8,076 nt of DNA from CAYZRY01 sp964481005 (GCA_964481005.1 CAYZRY010000020.1:1-8076); one strand, 5' to 3'. Positions 1 through 7,300 are shown, counted from the stretch's first letter. Notes: generated from the sequence alone by a model not told the origin. Numbers and translations are program-made.

Positions 1-201
1 AAAGGAAAAGCTTTAACTAACATGCGTGCTAGTGGAAGTGATCATACAGTCGTTTTAAAAAGACCTCGTCTAATTACTTTAGAATATGCTCTCGATTACA
101 TCAATTCAGATGAACTAGTCGAAGTAACTCCTAAGTCAATTAGACTTCGTAAAAAAATATTAAATACAAACGAAAGAAAGAAATACGATAGTAAAAAGTA
201 A
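1..201 (+). CDS. typA: GTP-binding ribosome-associated protein TypA/BipA, 3' end only
   Basis: The first 66 codons of the window are open in frame 1 and end at TAA (199-201), so this is the C-terminal end of a gene that begins upstream. The peptide contains NMRASGSD near its start, then LEYALDYI, then DELVEVTPKSIRLRK, and a Lys-rich tail. These match the C-terminal ribosome-contacting domain of TypA/BipA, a translational GTPase related to EF-G and LepA that binds the ribosome and supports 50S assembly and growth under stress or cold. The GTPase domain lies outside the window, so its integrity cannot be judged. The tail after the last recognisable motif is short and basic, as usual in the family. 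The next gene has its own promoter, so typA is probably the end of its transcription unit. Confidence 0.93.
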   Translation, partial: KGKALTNMRASGSDHTVVLKRPRLITLEYALDYINSDELVEVTPKSIRLRKKILNTNERKKYDSKK

Positions 202-213
202 TTTCTTTTTTTT
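177..213 (+). terminator. weak candidate intrinsic terminator at the end of typA
   Basis: The arms AAAGAAAT (177-184) and ATTTCTTT (201-208) are exact reverse complements around a 16-nt loop, and a run of eight Ts (206-213) overlaps and follows the second arm. The stem is nearly all A-T with one G-C pair and the loop is long, so this is a weak call. It overlaps the typA stop codon. Confidence 0.3.
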
Positions 214-220
214 CTTATTA

Positions 221-229
221 TGATATAAT
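221..229 (+). promoter_or_regulatory. extended -10 SigA-type promoter for the membrane-protein/trmL operon
   Basis: TGATATAAT reads as TGn followed by a perfect TATAAT (224-229), a full extended -10. No good -35 lies 17 bp upstream (201-206 is ATTTCT), which extended -10 promoters can tolerate. The predicted start near 236 gives a leader of about 14 nt carrying AGGTGAG (241-247) just before the ATG at 250. Confidence 0.6.
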
Positions 230-249
230 TATTTAAGAGTAGGTGAGCT

Positions 250-771
250 ATGAAAAAAGAAGCAGTTAAAAGAAAAATTACGATTGGTAATTACATTGCA
301 CTAAGTATTATAATTATACTTTCTTTGTTTGCTTTTTATCTAAGTAGAAAGGTCTACTTAGATTATCAAAAGTACAATATGCAAAGAGCCTTTTTGAGTG
401 GAACTGTAGCAGAATTAAGTACTGCTGAAATAGATAATTATATTACTGATAATGCTGATGCTTTAATCTATTTTGGAGTCAGTGATGATGAAAATAGTAG
501 AGCAATAGAAAAACAATTATTAAAACTTATTGAAAAAGATAAACTTAAAGAAGAGATTGTCTATTTAAATTTGACTGATGAAATAAATAAAGATGCATAT
601 ATAGATATTTTTAATAATAAATATATGACTAAAACTAACGGTGTAAATAATTATCCTGCTTTAGTTTTAGTACTTGAGAGAAAAGCAGTTGCATCAATTA
701 GTAAAAAAGATAAAGAATTAAAATTCTCTGAAATAGAAAAGTTTTTAGATCAGTACGAGCTAGTTCAATGA
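250..771 (+). CDS. membrane-anchored protein with degenerate thioredoxin-like domain
   Basis: A 173-residue protein with a basic N-terminus (residues 1-9), one membrane helix (about 13-31), and a soluble domain from about 50. No signal cleavage motif is seen, so it is likely an N-in membrane protein with its C-terminal domain outside. The soluble part has the order of a thioredoxin fold: a beta strand ending in LIYFGV (72-77), a helix to about 97, a strand EIVYLNL (102-108), a helix, YPALVLVLE (135-143) where the cis-proline loop would be, and a C-terminal helix. The CXXC site is absent: SDDE (78-81) stands at that position, and the protein has no cysteine at all, so it cannot be a thiol oxidoreductase. 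A scaffolding or binding role is possible; function is unknown. AGGTGAG lies just upstream of the start. The stop overlaps the trmL start (ATGA, 768-771), implying coupled translation. The fold assignment is by motif order only. Confidence 0.8.
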   Translation: MKKEAVKRKITIGNYIALSIIIILSLFAFYLSRKVYLDYQKYNMQRAFLSGTVAELSTAEIDNYITDNADALIYFGVSDDENSRAIEKQLLKLIEKDKLKEEIVYLNLTDEINKDAYIDIFNNKYMTKTNGVNNYPALVLVLERKAVASISKKDKELKFSEIEKFLDQYELVQ

Positions 772-1277
772 ATCACATCGTTTTATTTGAACCAGAAATA
801 CCTGCTAATACAGGTAATATTATGAGAACTTGTGTAGCTACTGGAACAACTCTTCATTTAATTAAGCCCTTGGGCTTTTCTTTAGATGAAAAACATCTTC
901 GTCGTTCTGGAGTTAACTATATCGATAAGTTAAATTATTACGTCTATGAAAACTTCGAAGACTTTGCTAGTAAAAACAAAGGTGAGTATTTCTTTTCAAC
1001 AAGATATGGTCAAAAGCCTCACAGTAGTTTTAATTACAAAGATATAGATAAAGACATCTACTTAATTTTTGGTAAAGAATCAACGGGTATTCCAAAAGAA
1101 ATTTTAAGACCATATTTAGACAGATGTATGCGTATTCCAATGACATCTGATGTCAGATCGCTCAACTTATCAAATTGCTGCGCACTTGTGCTATATGAAG
1201 TGTTAAGGCAGCAAGAATATGCTGGACTTTTATTCGAAGAACCACATAAAGATAAAAATTATCTTATTTTAGATTGA
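768..1277 (+). CDS. trmL: tRNA (cytidine(34)-2'-O)-methyltransferase, SPOUT family (TrmL/YibK/CspR)
   Basis: A 169-residue protein, the full length expected for TrmL. It methylates the 2'-OH of the wobble nucleotide 34 of tRNA-Leu isoacceptors using S-adenosylmethionine, in the cytoplasm, acting as a trefoil-knot dimer. Visible SPOUT motifs are EPEIPANTGNIMRT (8-21), FGKESTGIP (101-109), and IPMTSDVRSLNLSN (123-136) followed by a hydrophobic helix ending in YEVLRQ (143-148). The Arg of NIMRT and the RSLNLSN stretch of the knot are intact, so the enzyme should be active. The start is fixed by similarity, because MNHIVLFEPEIPANTGN is the canonical beginning, and by the 4-base ATGA overlap with the upstream gene. 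No strong Shine-Dalgarno precedes it, so translation is probably coupled. The TGA stop (1275-1277) lies within the -35 element of the downstream tRNA promoter. No terminator follows, so read-through into the tRNA is possible. Confidence 0.96.
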   Translation: MNHIVLFEPEIPANTGNIMRTCVATGTTLHLIKPLGFSLDEKHLRRSGVNYIDKLNYYVYENFEDFASKNKGEYFFSTRYGQKPHSSFNYKDIDKDIYLIFGKESTGIPKEILRPYLDRCMRIPMTSDVRSLNLSNCCALVLYEVLRQQEYAGLLFEEPHKDKNYLILD

Positions 1278-1302
1278 CAAACCAAGTGCAATCATATAGA
1301 AT
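1274..1302 (+). promoter_or_regulatory. strong SigA-type promoter for tRNA-Ala
   Basis: A perfect -35 TTGACA (1274-1279) is separated by exactly 17 bp from TAGAAT (1297-1302), a 5/6 match to the -10 consensus. Transcription would begin near 1309, about 14 nt before the mature tRNA 5' end. The -35 contains the trmL stop codon. This is the best-matching promoter in the window, as expected for a stable RNA gene. Confidence 0.8.
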
Positions 1303-1322
1303 TATATTTGCATTTGATTTAT

Positions 1323-1398
1323 GGGGCATTAGCTCAGCTGGGAGAGCGCCACGTTTGCACCGTGGAGGTCATCGGTTCGATCCCGTTATGCTCCACCA
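1323..1398 (+). tRNA. tRNA-Ala, anticodon TGC, with encoded CCA
   Basis: A 76-nt cloverleaf that includes the encoded 3' CCA (1396-1398). The acceptor stem GGGGCAT/ATGCTCC contains the G3:U70 wobble pair, the universal alanine identity element recognised by AlaRS. The D-arm is of the usual AGCTCAGCTGGGAGAGC type. The anticodon stem CCACG/CGTGG encloses loop TTTGCAC, with anticodon TGC at 1356-1358. The variable loop is AGGTC and the T-loop TTCGATC (1376-1382). The T-stem ATCGG/CCGTT carries a U-U mismatch at position 50:64 (bases 1372 and 1386), where a Watson-Crick pair is normal; the other four pairs are good. It follows trmL by 45 bases and has its own promoter and terminator. TrmL's known substrates are tRNA-Leu species, so the neighbourhood is not an enzyme-substrate pairing. 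Confidence 0.97.
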
Positions 1399-1405
1399 TA
1401 ATTTG

Positions 1406-1454
1406 AAAAAATCCGCTGAAGGAGACCTTAGTCTCCACTATCAGCGGTTTTTTT
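1406..1454 (+). terminator. strong two-tier intrinsic terminator after tRNA-Ala
   Basis: The outer stem CCGCTGA (1413-1419)/TCAGCGG (1441-1447) encloses an inner stem GGAGAC (1421-1426)/GTCTCC (1431-1436) with loop CTTA. The stems are separated by a single A on one side and ACTA on the other. Seven Ts follow (1448-1454). An A tract (1406-1411) before the hairpin would also provide a T tract on the minus strand. Confidence 0.92.
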
Positions 1455-1477
1455 ATATAAATAATACTAAAAACTTT

Positions 1478-1508
1478 ATATGATAATAAATCATATTTAT
1501 GTTAAAAT
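1478..1508 (+). promoter_or_regulatory. extended -10 promoter for the polyprenyl synthase operon, with overlapping inverted repeat
   Basis: TGT followed by TAAAAT (1503-1508) is an extended -10 with 5/6 core match. A weak -35, ATGATA (1480-1485), lies 17 bp upstream. Covering the -35 is an exact 7-bp inverted repeat, ATATGAT (1478-1484) and ATCATAT (1490-1496), with a 5-nt spacer. It could be an operator, but it is AT-rich and may be chance. The expected leader is only about 13 nt. Confidence 0.5.
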
Positions 1509-1517
1509 ATTATATGC

Positions 1518-1522
1518 GGAGG
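1518..1522 (+). promoter_or_regulatory. ribosome binding site fixing the polyprenyl synthase start at 1528
   Basis: GGAGG lies 5 nt before ATG 1528. An in-frame ATG at 1480 has no such signal and sits upstream of the predicted -10, so it would not be in the transcript. Confidence 0.85.
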
Positions 1523-1527
1523 AACTT

Positions 1528-2877
1528 ATGATATACATACCTAAGAAAAACAAAAATGAAGTTACTTACAGTGAAGCTTTTGCTAAGAAAATGCATCATG
1601 TAATTATAGTCAACGATAGTGAAAGTTCGAATACTGGAGATCTTTTCAGTATCTGGAATCAAAAGACTAATGTCTTTATATCTTCGGAACTAGGTGATTT
1701 TTTTGATTTTTTAGGTAAAGTTAAAATAAGTCCTAAAACTAATATATTAATAATAGGTACTAAAAAAACTACTTATCAAACAATCGAAGAGTACCATAAT
1801 TTAATTAATTTTTATTTGTATTATCAAAGTGAATTAGTTAAGTATAAAAAAAATATTAAGAAGTTTAATAAAGATTTAACTGATAATAAAGATAATGATG
1901 TTGTACTAGATCTATGTAATAAATTTACTGATTTAAATAGTGATGGTAAATATCTTAGAGCGATGCTTATTTCACTTGGTTATAAAATAGCTGTAAGAAG
2001 AGAAGATGACTATTATATTCCACTTGCTATGGCTTATGAGACATTTCAAACGTCGATACTCATTCACGATGATATTATCGATGATGCTGACATGCGCAGG
2101 TCTAAAAAGACTGTTCACAAGGAATATATAGATCGTTTTAATGAAGAAGCGAAAGATAATATTTCCAATAAAAAAGCTAGTAGCACAGCTAAGTCACTAG
2201 CTCTATGTCTTGGTGATTTAGGTTTTTATTTCACCAATAAAATACTTTTAAAATACTATAGTGATAACTTTATTGATCTATTTTCCTATTACAATGATAT
2301 TGTCATTAAGACAATTAAAGGGGAGATACTTGATGTCTATCTGCCATTTTCTCAGGAGTACCTAAAAAGAAAATCAACTGATCAAGATGTCTTTGATATC
2401 TACCGTCTCAAAACTGCCTGGTATTCCGTTATAGGACCAGTTGGTTTAGGTTTGATTCTTGCCAAGGCTAAAAGGGCAGAGATTACTAAGATGGAGAAAG
2501 CTCTTGAAGGACTAGGTATAGCTTTTCAAATTAAAGATGATATACTGGGAATATATGGTGATGACAAAGTCCTTGGAAAGAGTACTAATTCTGATGTCGC
2601 CGAGTACAAACAAACTATTTTATATACTTATGCATCTAGAACCCCATACAAATCAAAACTAGATGAAATATATGGTAAAAAAAGTGTAACTAAAACTGAT
2701 TTAGATACAGTTAAGAAAATCTTTAAAGGCAGTAGCGCTTTGGCTAACGCTGAAAAGCTACTTCGAGATAATCTTGACAGTGCTAAAAGTCAAATAATTA
2801 AGAACAAATCTATTCCTAAATACTATAAAGATGTATTACTTGGTTTTGTTTCATATTTAAATTTAAGAGAAAGGTAA
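1528..2877 (+). CDS. trans-polyprenyl diphosphate synthase with N-terminal extension
   Basis: A 449-residue class I isoprenyl diphosphate synthase that condenses isopentenyl diphosphate head-to-tail with allylic diphosphates. Visible motifs: GKYLR (140-144, the substrate-binding GKxxR), HDDIIDDADMRR (180-191) containing the first Asp-rich motif DDxxD and the RR pair, GE (265-266), KT (295-296), and FQIKDDILG (333-341), the second Asp-rich motif. All Mg2+- and diphosphate-binding residues are present, so it should be active. The first DDxxD lacks the two-residue insertion of bacterial farnesyl diphosphate synthases, and Ser, not an aromatic residue, stands five before it; this points to a longer product than C15, as an inference. 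The first motif lies at about residue 181, whereas typical members have it near 85-100, so some 90 N-terminal residues (alpha/beta-looking, then Lys/Asn-rich) are extra and unrecognised. The start at 1528 follows GGAGG. The lipid kinase follows 6 nt downstream in the same operon. Confidence 0.92.
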   Translation: MIYIPKKNKNEVTYSEAFAKKMHHVIIVNDSESSNTGDLFSIWNQKTNVFISSELGDFFDFLGKVKISPKTNILIIGTKKTTYQTIEEYHNLINFYLYYQSELVKYKKNIKKFNKDLTDNKDNDVVLDLCNKFTDLNSDGKYLRAMLISLGYKIAVRREDDYYIPLAMAYETFQTSILIHDDIIDDADMRRSKKTVHKEYIDRFNEEAKDNISNKKASSTAKSLALCLGDLGFYFTNKILLKYYSDNFIDLFSYYNDIVIKTIKGEILDVYLPFSQEYLKRKSTDQDVFDIYRLKTAWYSVIGPVGLGLILAKAKRAEITKMEKALEGLGIAFQIKDDILGIYGDDKVLGKSTNSDVAEYKQTILYTYASRTPYKSKLDEIYGKKSVTKTDLDTVKKIFKGSSALANAEKLLRDNLDSAKSQIIKNKSIPKYYKDVLLGFVSYLNLRER

Positions 2878-2883
2878 AAAGCT

Positions 2884-3801
2884 ATGAAAAAGTGTGTTAT
2901 CATTTACAATCCCCACAGTGGTAAAAAGAGTAAGAAAGAGTTTTTAGCTGCTTACATTGATATTTTACTTGATCATGATTATGACCCAGAAGTTATTTTT
3001 TCTAAGTATCAAGGTCATGTAACTGAGACTGTTAAATCGCTTGGATATTATGATTTAGTTATTACTATTGGTGGTGATGGAACCTTTAATGAAGCTGTCA
3101 ATGGTAACCTAGCTCGTCCTATCGAAGATAGACTTTTAATGTCTCATATCCCGCTTGGAACAACCAATGATATCGGAGCAATGTTTGGATATGTCAACGA
3201 CCCAATTAAGAATTTAAAACTATTACTTGATGGGGAAGAGAAAAAAATAGATATTTGTACTTTGAATGGTCAAGCTTTTGTCTATGTGGCGGGTTTTGGA
3301 AAGTTTTTAAATATTCCGTATGAGACACCTAGATCACAAAAGAAAAAACTAGGCTACTTTGCTTACATATGGAATGCTTTTAAAGAATTTAACAACCAGA
3401 CTAAACTATACGATGTTGAATATGAAATAGATGGTCAAAAGTTTCGTGGATTGTTTTCGTTCCTGCTTATTTCTAACGCTAATCGTATCGCGGGAATTAA
3501 TCAGTTCTATAAAGAAGTAAAACTTAATGACGGTAAATTTGAAGTGCTACTTTGTAATTTAACTAAACGCGCTGACATCGTCAAAAGTCTCTTTACAATC
3601 GCTACTGGTGATATCACCAAAGTCCCAGGTTTTTACTTTTATAAAACAGATAATTTAAAAGTTAAAATGACTAAAAAAATTAAGAGCTGGTGTGTCGATG
3701 GTGAGAGATTAAATGATGAGTACTACGACTACGAAGTCAAAGTAGATCACAATTTCTCAGTTATGATGCCAAAGAAAAATATAAAACAAAATTTCAAATA
3801 A
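2884..3801 (+). CDS. diacylglycerol/lipid kinase family protein (DagK/DgkB-like)
   Basis: A 305-residue soluble lipid kinase, normal length for the DgkB/YegS/BmrU family. Such enzymes phosphorylate diacylglycerol (or a related lipid alcohol) with ATP to phosphatidic acid at the inner membrane face, in Gram-positives recycling diacylglycerol released by lipoteichoic acid synthesis. Motifs in order: IIYNPHSGK (6-14), the nucleotide loop; IGGDGTFNEAVNG (62-74), the DAGK catalytic signature; PLGTTND (90-96); KIDIC (121-125); NDGKFEV (215-221), matching the structural metal-site DG motif; and VDGE (271-274), whose Glu matches the proposed general base of DgkB. All key residues are intact. The start at 2884 is preceded by a modest AAAGG about 9 nt upstream, inside the end of the prenyl synthase gene, 6 nt separating the two genes. 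Together the pair suggests a lipid-carrier/membrane-lipid operon. The exact lipid substrate cannot be told from sequence, so no symbol is assigned. Confidence 0.94.
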   Translation: MKKCVIIYNPHSGKKSKKEFLAAYIDILLDHDYDPEVIFSKYQGHVTETVKSLGYYDLVITIGGDGTFNEAVNGNLARPIEDRLLMSHIPLGTTNDIGAMFGYVNDPIKNLKLLLDGEEKKIDICTLNGQAFVYVAGFGKFLNIPYETPRSQKKKLGYFAYIWNAFKEFNNQTKLYDVEYEIDGQKFRGLFSFLLISNANRIAGINQFYKEVKLNDGKFEVLLCNLTKRADIVKSLFTIATGDITKVPGFYFYKTDNLKVKMTKKIKSWCVDGERLNDEYYDYEVKVDHNFSVMMPKKNIKQNFK

Positions 3802-3822
3802 AAAACAGGTTATCCTGTTTTT
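3801..3822. terminator. bidirectional intrinsic terminator between convergent genes
   Basis: AAAAACAGG (3801-3809), loop TTAT (3810-3813), and CCTGTTTTT (3814-3822) form a perfect 9-bp stem with A and T tracts on opposite sides, so each strand reads as a hairpin followed by Ts. It starts in the last base of the lipid kinase stop codon and overlaps the stop codon of the minus-strand gene. Confidence 0.88.
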
Positions 3823-4234
3823 ATTTTATGAATCCATTACTTTCAAATTTGTCGATGACATAATCTTTATCGTGACTTCCAACGATTCTTTTAAGTGAAC
3901 TTGTTTCAACACCTTTATCAAAAAACATGACTAGTGGCGTTCCAAAGTTACTTAGTGATAGAACATCTTTCATATCTTCATATTCTTTTTGAGTGATATT
4001 TGATACGTTGATAACTTTAGCTGTCAACTTAGCTTCTTTTAAAGCACTTTTAAATTTAGGAGCAAAGTCAGCACAATGTGAACAACCATCTTGAACGATC
4101 TCTAAAATAAAAGTTTCTTTATTATTTATCATTCTCTTTAAATCATTAACTCCAATGTTTTCAGTAACGCTGTTAGATGCTGTACAAGCAGTAGCTACAA
4201 ACAAAAGTAGTAATCCAATAATTAATTTTTTCAT
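3821..4234 (-). CDS. thioredoxin-like lipoprotein, putative extracytoplasmic thiol-disulfide oxidoreductase
   Basis: A 137-residue protein starting at 4234. A short signal sequence (MKKLIIG, then a Leu-rich core) ends in VATAC, a permissive lipobox with Cys17 as the expected lipidated residue, so the domain should sit on the outer face of the membrane. The rest has thioredoxin-fold signs: strand FILEIV (42-47), active site DGCSHCADF with CXXC at Cys51-Cys54, a following helix, a central strand KVINVS (73-78), and the cis-proline in GTP (98-100). It is compact, like bacteriocin-transport-accessory-type thioredoxin-like proteins, though I cannot place it in a named subfamily. An upstream in-frame ATG at 4267 would add 11 residues but has no ribosome site and lies inside the promoter spacer. 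It is divergent from the Cys-rich surface protein gene and shares its 105-nt intergenic region, suggesting a role in forming or repairing disulfides in exported proteins. Oxidase or reductase direction is unknown. Confidence 0.88.
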   Translation of the reverse strand: MKKLIIGLLLLFVATACTASNSVTENIGVNDLKRMINNKETFILEIVQDGCSHCADFAPKFKSALKEAKLTAKVINVSNITQKEYEDMKDVLSLSNFGTPLVMFFDKGVETSSLKRIVGSHDKDYVIDKFESNGFIK

Positions 4235-4237
4235 AAA

Positions 4238-4243
4238 CACCTC
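4238..4243 (-). promoter_or_regulatory. ribosome binding site fixing the thioredoxin-like lipoprotein start
   Basis: On the minus strand GAGGTG lies 3 nt before ATG (4234-4232). It supports this start over the in-frame ATG at 4267. Confidence 0.8.
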
Positions 4244-4251
4244 GTCATATA

Positions 4252-4280
4252 AATATAGCACAAGCATTTTTTTTAGACAA
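4252..4280 (-). promoter_or_regulatory. promoter of the thioredoxin-like lipoprotein gene
   Basis: Read on the minus strand: -35 TTGTCT (4280-4275, 4/6), a 17-bp spacer containing eight As, then TGC plus TATATT (4257-4252, 5/6), an extended -10. The start would be near 4245, giving a leader of about 10 nt that begins almost at the ribosome binding site. Confidence 0.65.
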
Positions 4281-4287
4281 TAACTTC

Positions 4288-4316
4288 TTGAATTATATTG
4301 CTAAATAATATATCAT
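4288..4316 (+). promoter_or_regulatory. promoter of the large Cys-rich surface protein gene
   Basis: -35 TTGAAT (4288-4293, 4/6), a 17-bp spacer, and -10 TATCAT (4311-4316, 5/6). A start near 4323 leaves about a 17-nt leader with GAGAGG (4329-4334) 5 nt before ATG 4340. Its -35 is only 7 bp from the -35 of the divergent minus-strand promoter. Confidence 0.6.
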
Positions 4317-4339
4317 TATAAGAGAATAGAGAGGTTTTT

Positions 4340-7300
4340 ATGTATAAGAGAATATTTATCTTAATGACAGTCTTTAGTTTTGTCTTTATGCTAGGAATTT
4401 TTAATGTGCAAGCAGCTTGTACTAATAGTCAAAAGAATGCTTTGAAGAAAGAGGCATATAAGATTGACTTTGATTCAGCAATGGATTCATACGAAGCTAA
4501 TGAGTATCGTTTTTATCAGTTTATGATTAAAGCGGTAAATACTTCGGAGAATTTCTATATTACTAATGGAGTTGGGGAGAATTTCTTTTGGCGTGATGAA
4601 TATGCCTCAAAAGCAGCACCACTTGGACTTTATGGTAATGGAGAAAAAGTTACTTTTAAAATATATGGAAGTGCTAAGAGTGCTTGTCCAGATGAGCAAC
4701 TACACAGTAAAATAGTTCAGTTGCCATATTTTAATGATTATTCTCTTAGGGAAGAATGTAAAGGTCTCGAGAAATTTGAATTATGTCAAAGATGGTTTGA
4801 CAATCGTAAAATAGATTCTAATGAAAAGTTTTTAACAGCTATTGAAAACTATAAAAATGGCTTAAATGATACGGACAATAATGGTAACGGAGAAACTAAT
4901 GCTTTTGCGCAGTTCTTTAAAAAATATGGAATTGTCATGGCGGTAGTAGTTATAGTCGGAGCAGCTCTTATTCTTGCATACAGATACTTTGTTATCAATA
5001 AGAATAAAATTAAAATTAAAGGTATTGAACTTTGGTTAATTTTCTTCTTATTTGCTATCTTCTTTAGCTCTTCAAACGTTTTGGCAGGATCGGCAATTAT
5101 CGGTGTTCCTGGTGGTCCATCGATTGGTATTCAGCCTGATTGGAATGCCTATCACTCTGAAAATACATATAGCCTTAGATTGTCACTTTATCGTTATGAT
5201 GGAACAACTTTGACAAGCTATGGTTCTGTTGATTTAGCTAATACCCCGGGAGTTGTGATAAACAGTAAGACAACCCTTGGAGTAGGTAAGCTAGATTATA
5301 CAAGACTAGGTAAAGTCGTAGCTTTTGATAACACAAGAAATAGAGCTAATGCGACTGATCCAATAATTAAAGATATGTTTATTCTATCTGACAGTGGAAC
5401 AAGAGAAAATAGAATACGTGAAAAAGTTATAGAACGATTCAAGCTTCAAGAAACACCTGAGGCTATCGCTGCGTCAGTAAACGGTTTCTTTAAACCTAGT
5501 GTTCCGGTCAAAGCTAACGAAATATATGACTTGTACATAACAGTTGAACCAGCGATTATGATTCATTTACTTACTGTAAGTAATGGAGCTCGCTATGGAA
5601 CTGTTTATGAACTAAATAAAATGTATTATGATTTACTAGCAAATGGAAACGGACTTCGTCAGCCAATTAAAACTTGGTACGGTAATTTAATTTTTGCTAA
5701 ACTAAATCAGGAAACTAACGATAAACATAACTTTGTTGGTAGCACTGGAAGTTATTTAATTCAAAATATTGAAAGTTCTAAACAAAATAATGGCGATGAT
5801 ATCAACAAAGATCCAAGATCAGGATATGGTATTGGAGTTTTCTGGTTAGCTGGAGAACTTAAAACTTGTTCGGCTGTCTGTGCTGGTCTAAGTGGCGATG
5901 CGCTACTTGCATGTGCTGAAAATTACTGCCAATTAAATGCTAAAACTGAAGGTGTATCAAAGGGGAAATGTATAACTGATTGTGGATATAAAATCGAAGG
6001 ATTAAAGTGTCCAACTGTTATTGATGAAAAAGCTCCAAAGACAACTTGTCAAGCTGATACTCAATCATCTAATTCTAGTTGTTCAGTAAGTAAGAGCAAT
6101 ATTGCAGGAACTGATTATTCATACATGATCGATTGTAATACTGCGACTAAAGTACAATTCCCAGATTTACCAGCAGCTATTGCTCCAGGAGCAGGATTTG
6201 AATATCACGTCAATGTTTCAGGTAGCAAAAACTGTCTAATTAAATTCGATCACTTGAGATGGAAATATGACTATGCAGCAGCTGAAACAGCCGAAGAACG
6301 TCAAGGACTAATGAATGTTCTAACTGCTTTTGGTAATTTGACCTGGTCAAATCTATCTTATGACTCAAAGAATTTAACATTAAAAATCGAAGTAGATGAA
6401 ATACTTAGTAATAAGACAAATGTCATTAAAGAAACATTAGTTGTTTCTGATAAATATCAATTTGGTTCACTTGATGTAGTGGCTAAAATAAATGGTAACC
6501 AGGGAGTATATTCATACTTTAATGGTAAACAAGTAAATAGTAGTGTCAGTAGTTTTTCGACAACGTCAAATAACGGGGCACTATATAAGTTACCTCCAGT
6601 TTGTCTAAGTTATAAAGATTCAGGAACTGTTCTAGATGCCAATAAGGGTCTATGTACTGGTCTTGGAACTGGACCATATAATAAGATCTATACTAATTTT
6701 GATGCTAAAGAAAATTCGGTTAATCCTACTATGACAGTAGTTGTCGATAATAACTCTAGTGGTTTGACAACGGAAAACAGTTGTAGTTACATTTCAAAAG
6801 AAGTTTCTTGTTCGTTAGTGCCAATTACTAATCCAAATGCAAATGGATATTTCACTAGGGGAGCACCTATTACTTTTGAATTAATTATTGATGGAGACCG
6901 AAGTCTCGTAAAAGATTATGGTGTTGATGGTGCTAGTCAGTCAGCATTAAACAAATATAATTTCGTCTGGCCTAATCCAGCGTCAGGAGCAAGTGAATTT
7001 AAAGTTAGTGGCTGGATAACAACCGATAAGAAAAAAATTACTTGTCCATATAAATTAAAAGTAACAGATGATTGTCCAGGATGTAACTGTGCATTTGTTC
7101 CAATCGTTAAAAATGGTGATAAATATACAGTCAGTTTATCGACAGCAGGACATAACGCAACATCTAAATATTACCTTAGTTTTAATAAAGGTTTTGATGT
7201 CAATAATCCAGAACTAAGAAAATATTATGAACGTAGTTCGGTTACATTTGATGCTGCAGCTGGAGTTACTTCAATTCATGGTTATGTTGTTGAAAATGGC

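Noticed and set aside
1274..1483. 69-codon plus-strand reading frame
   Set aside because: It runs through the tRNA-Ala gene and its terminator, has no ribosome binding site, and the peptide resembles nothing; it is a by-product of the tRNA sequence.
1480..1527. Longer N-terminus for the polyprenyl synthase
   Set aside because: The upstream ATG has no ribosome site and lies upstream of the predicted -10; GGAGG points clearly to 1528.
4235..4267. Eleven-residue longer N-terminus for the thioredoxin-like lipoprotein
   Set aside because: That ATG lies in the promoter spacer and would spoil the signal peptide; the start at 4234 has GAGGTG and a normal MKK signal start.
4295..4311. ATATT/AATAT inverted repeat between the -35 and -10 of the surface protein promoter
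   Set aside because: Only 5 bp of pure A-T; expected by chance in such AT-rich spacer DNA.
4865..4901. EF-hand or dockerin-like calcium loop in the surface protein (NDTDNNGNGE)
   Set aside because: It begins like DxDxNG, but the hydrophobic residue at position 8 and the Glu at position 12 are missing; more likely a flexible Asp/Asn/Gly linker.
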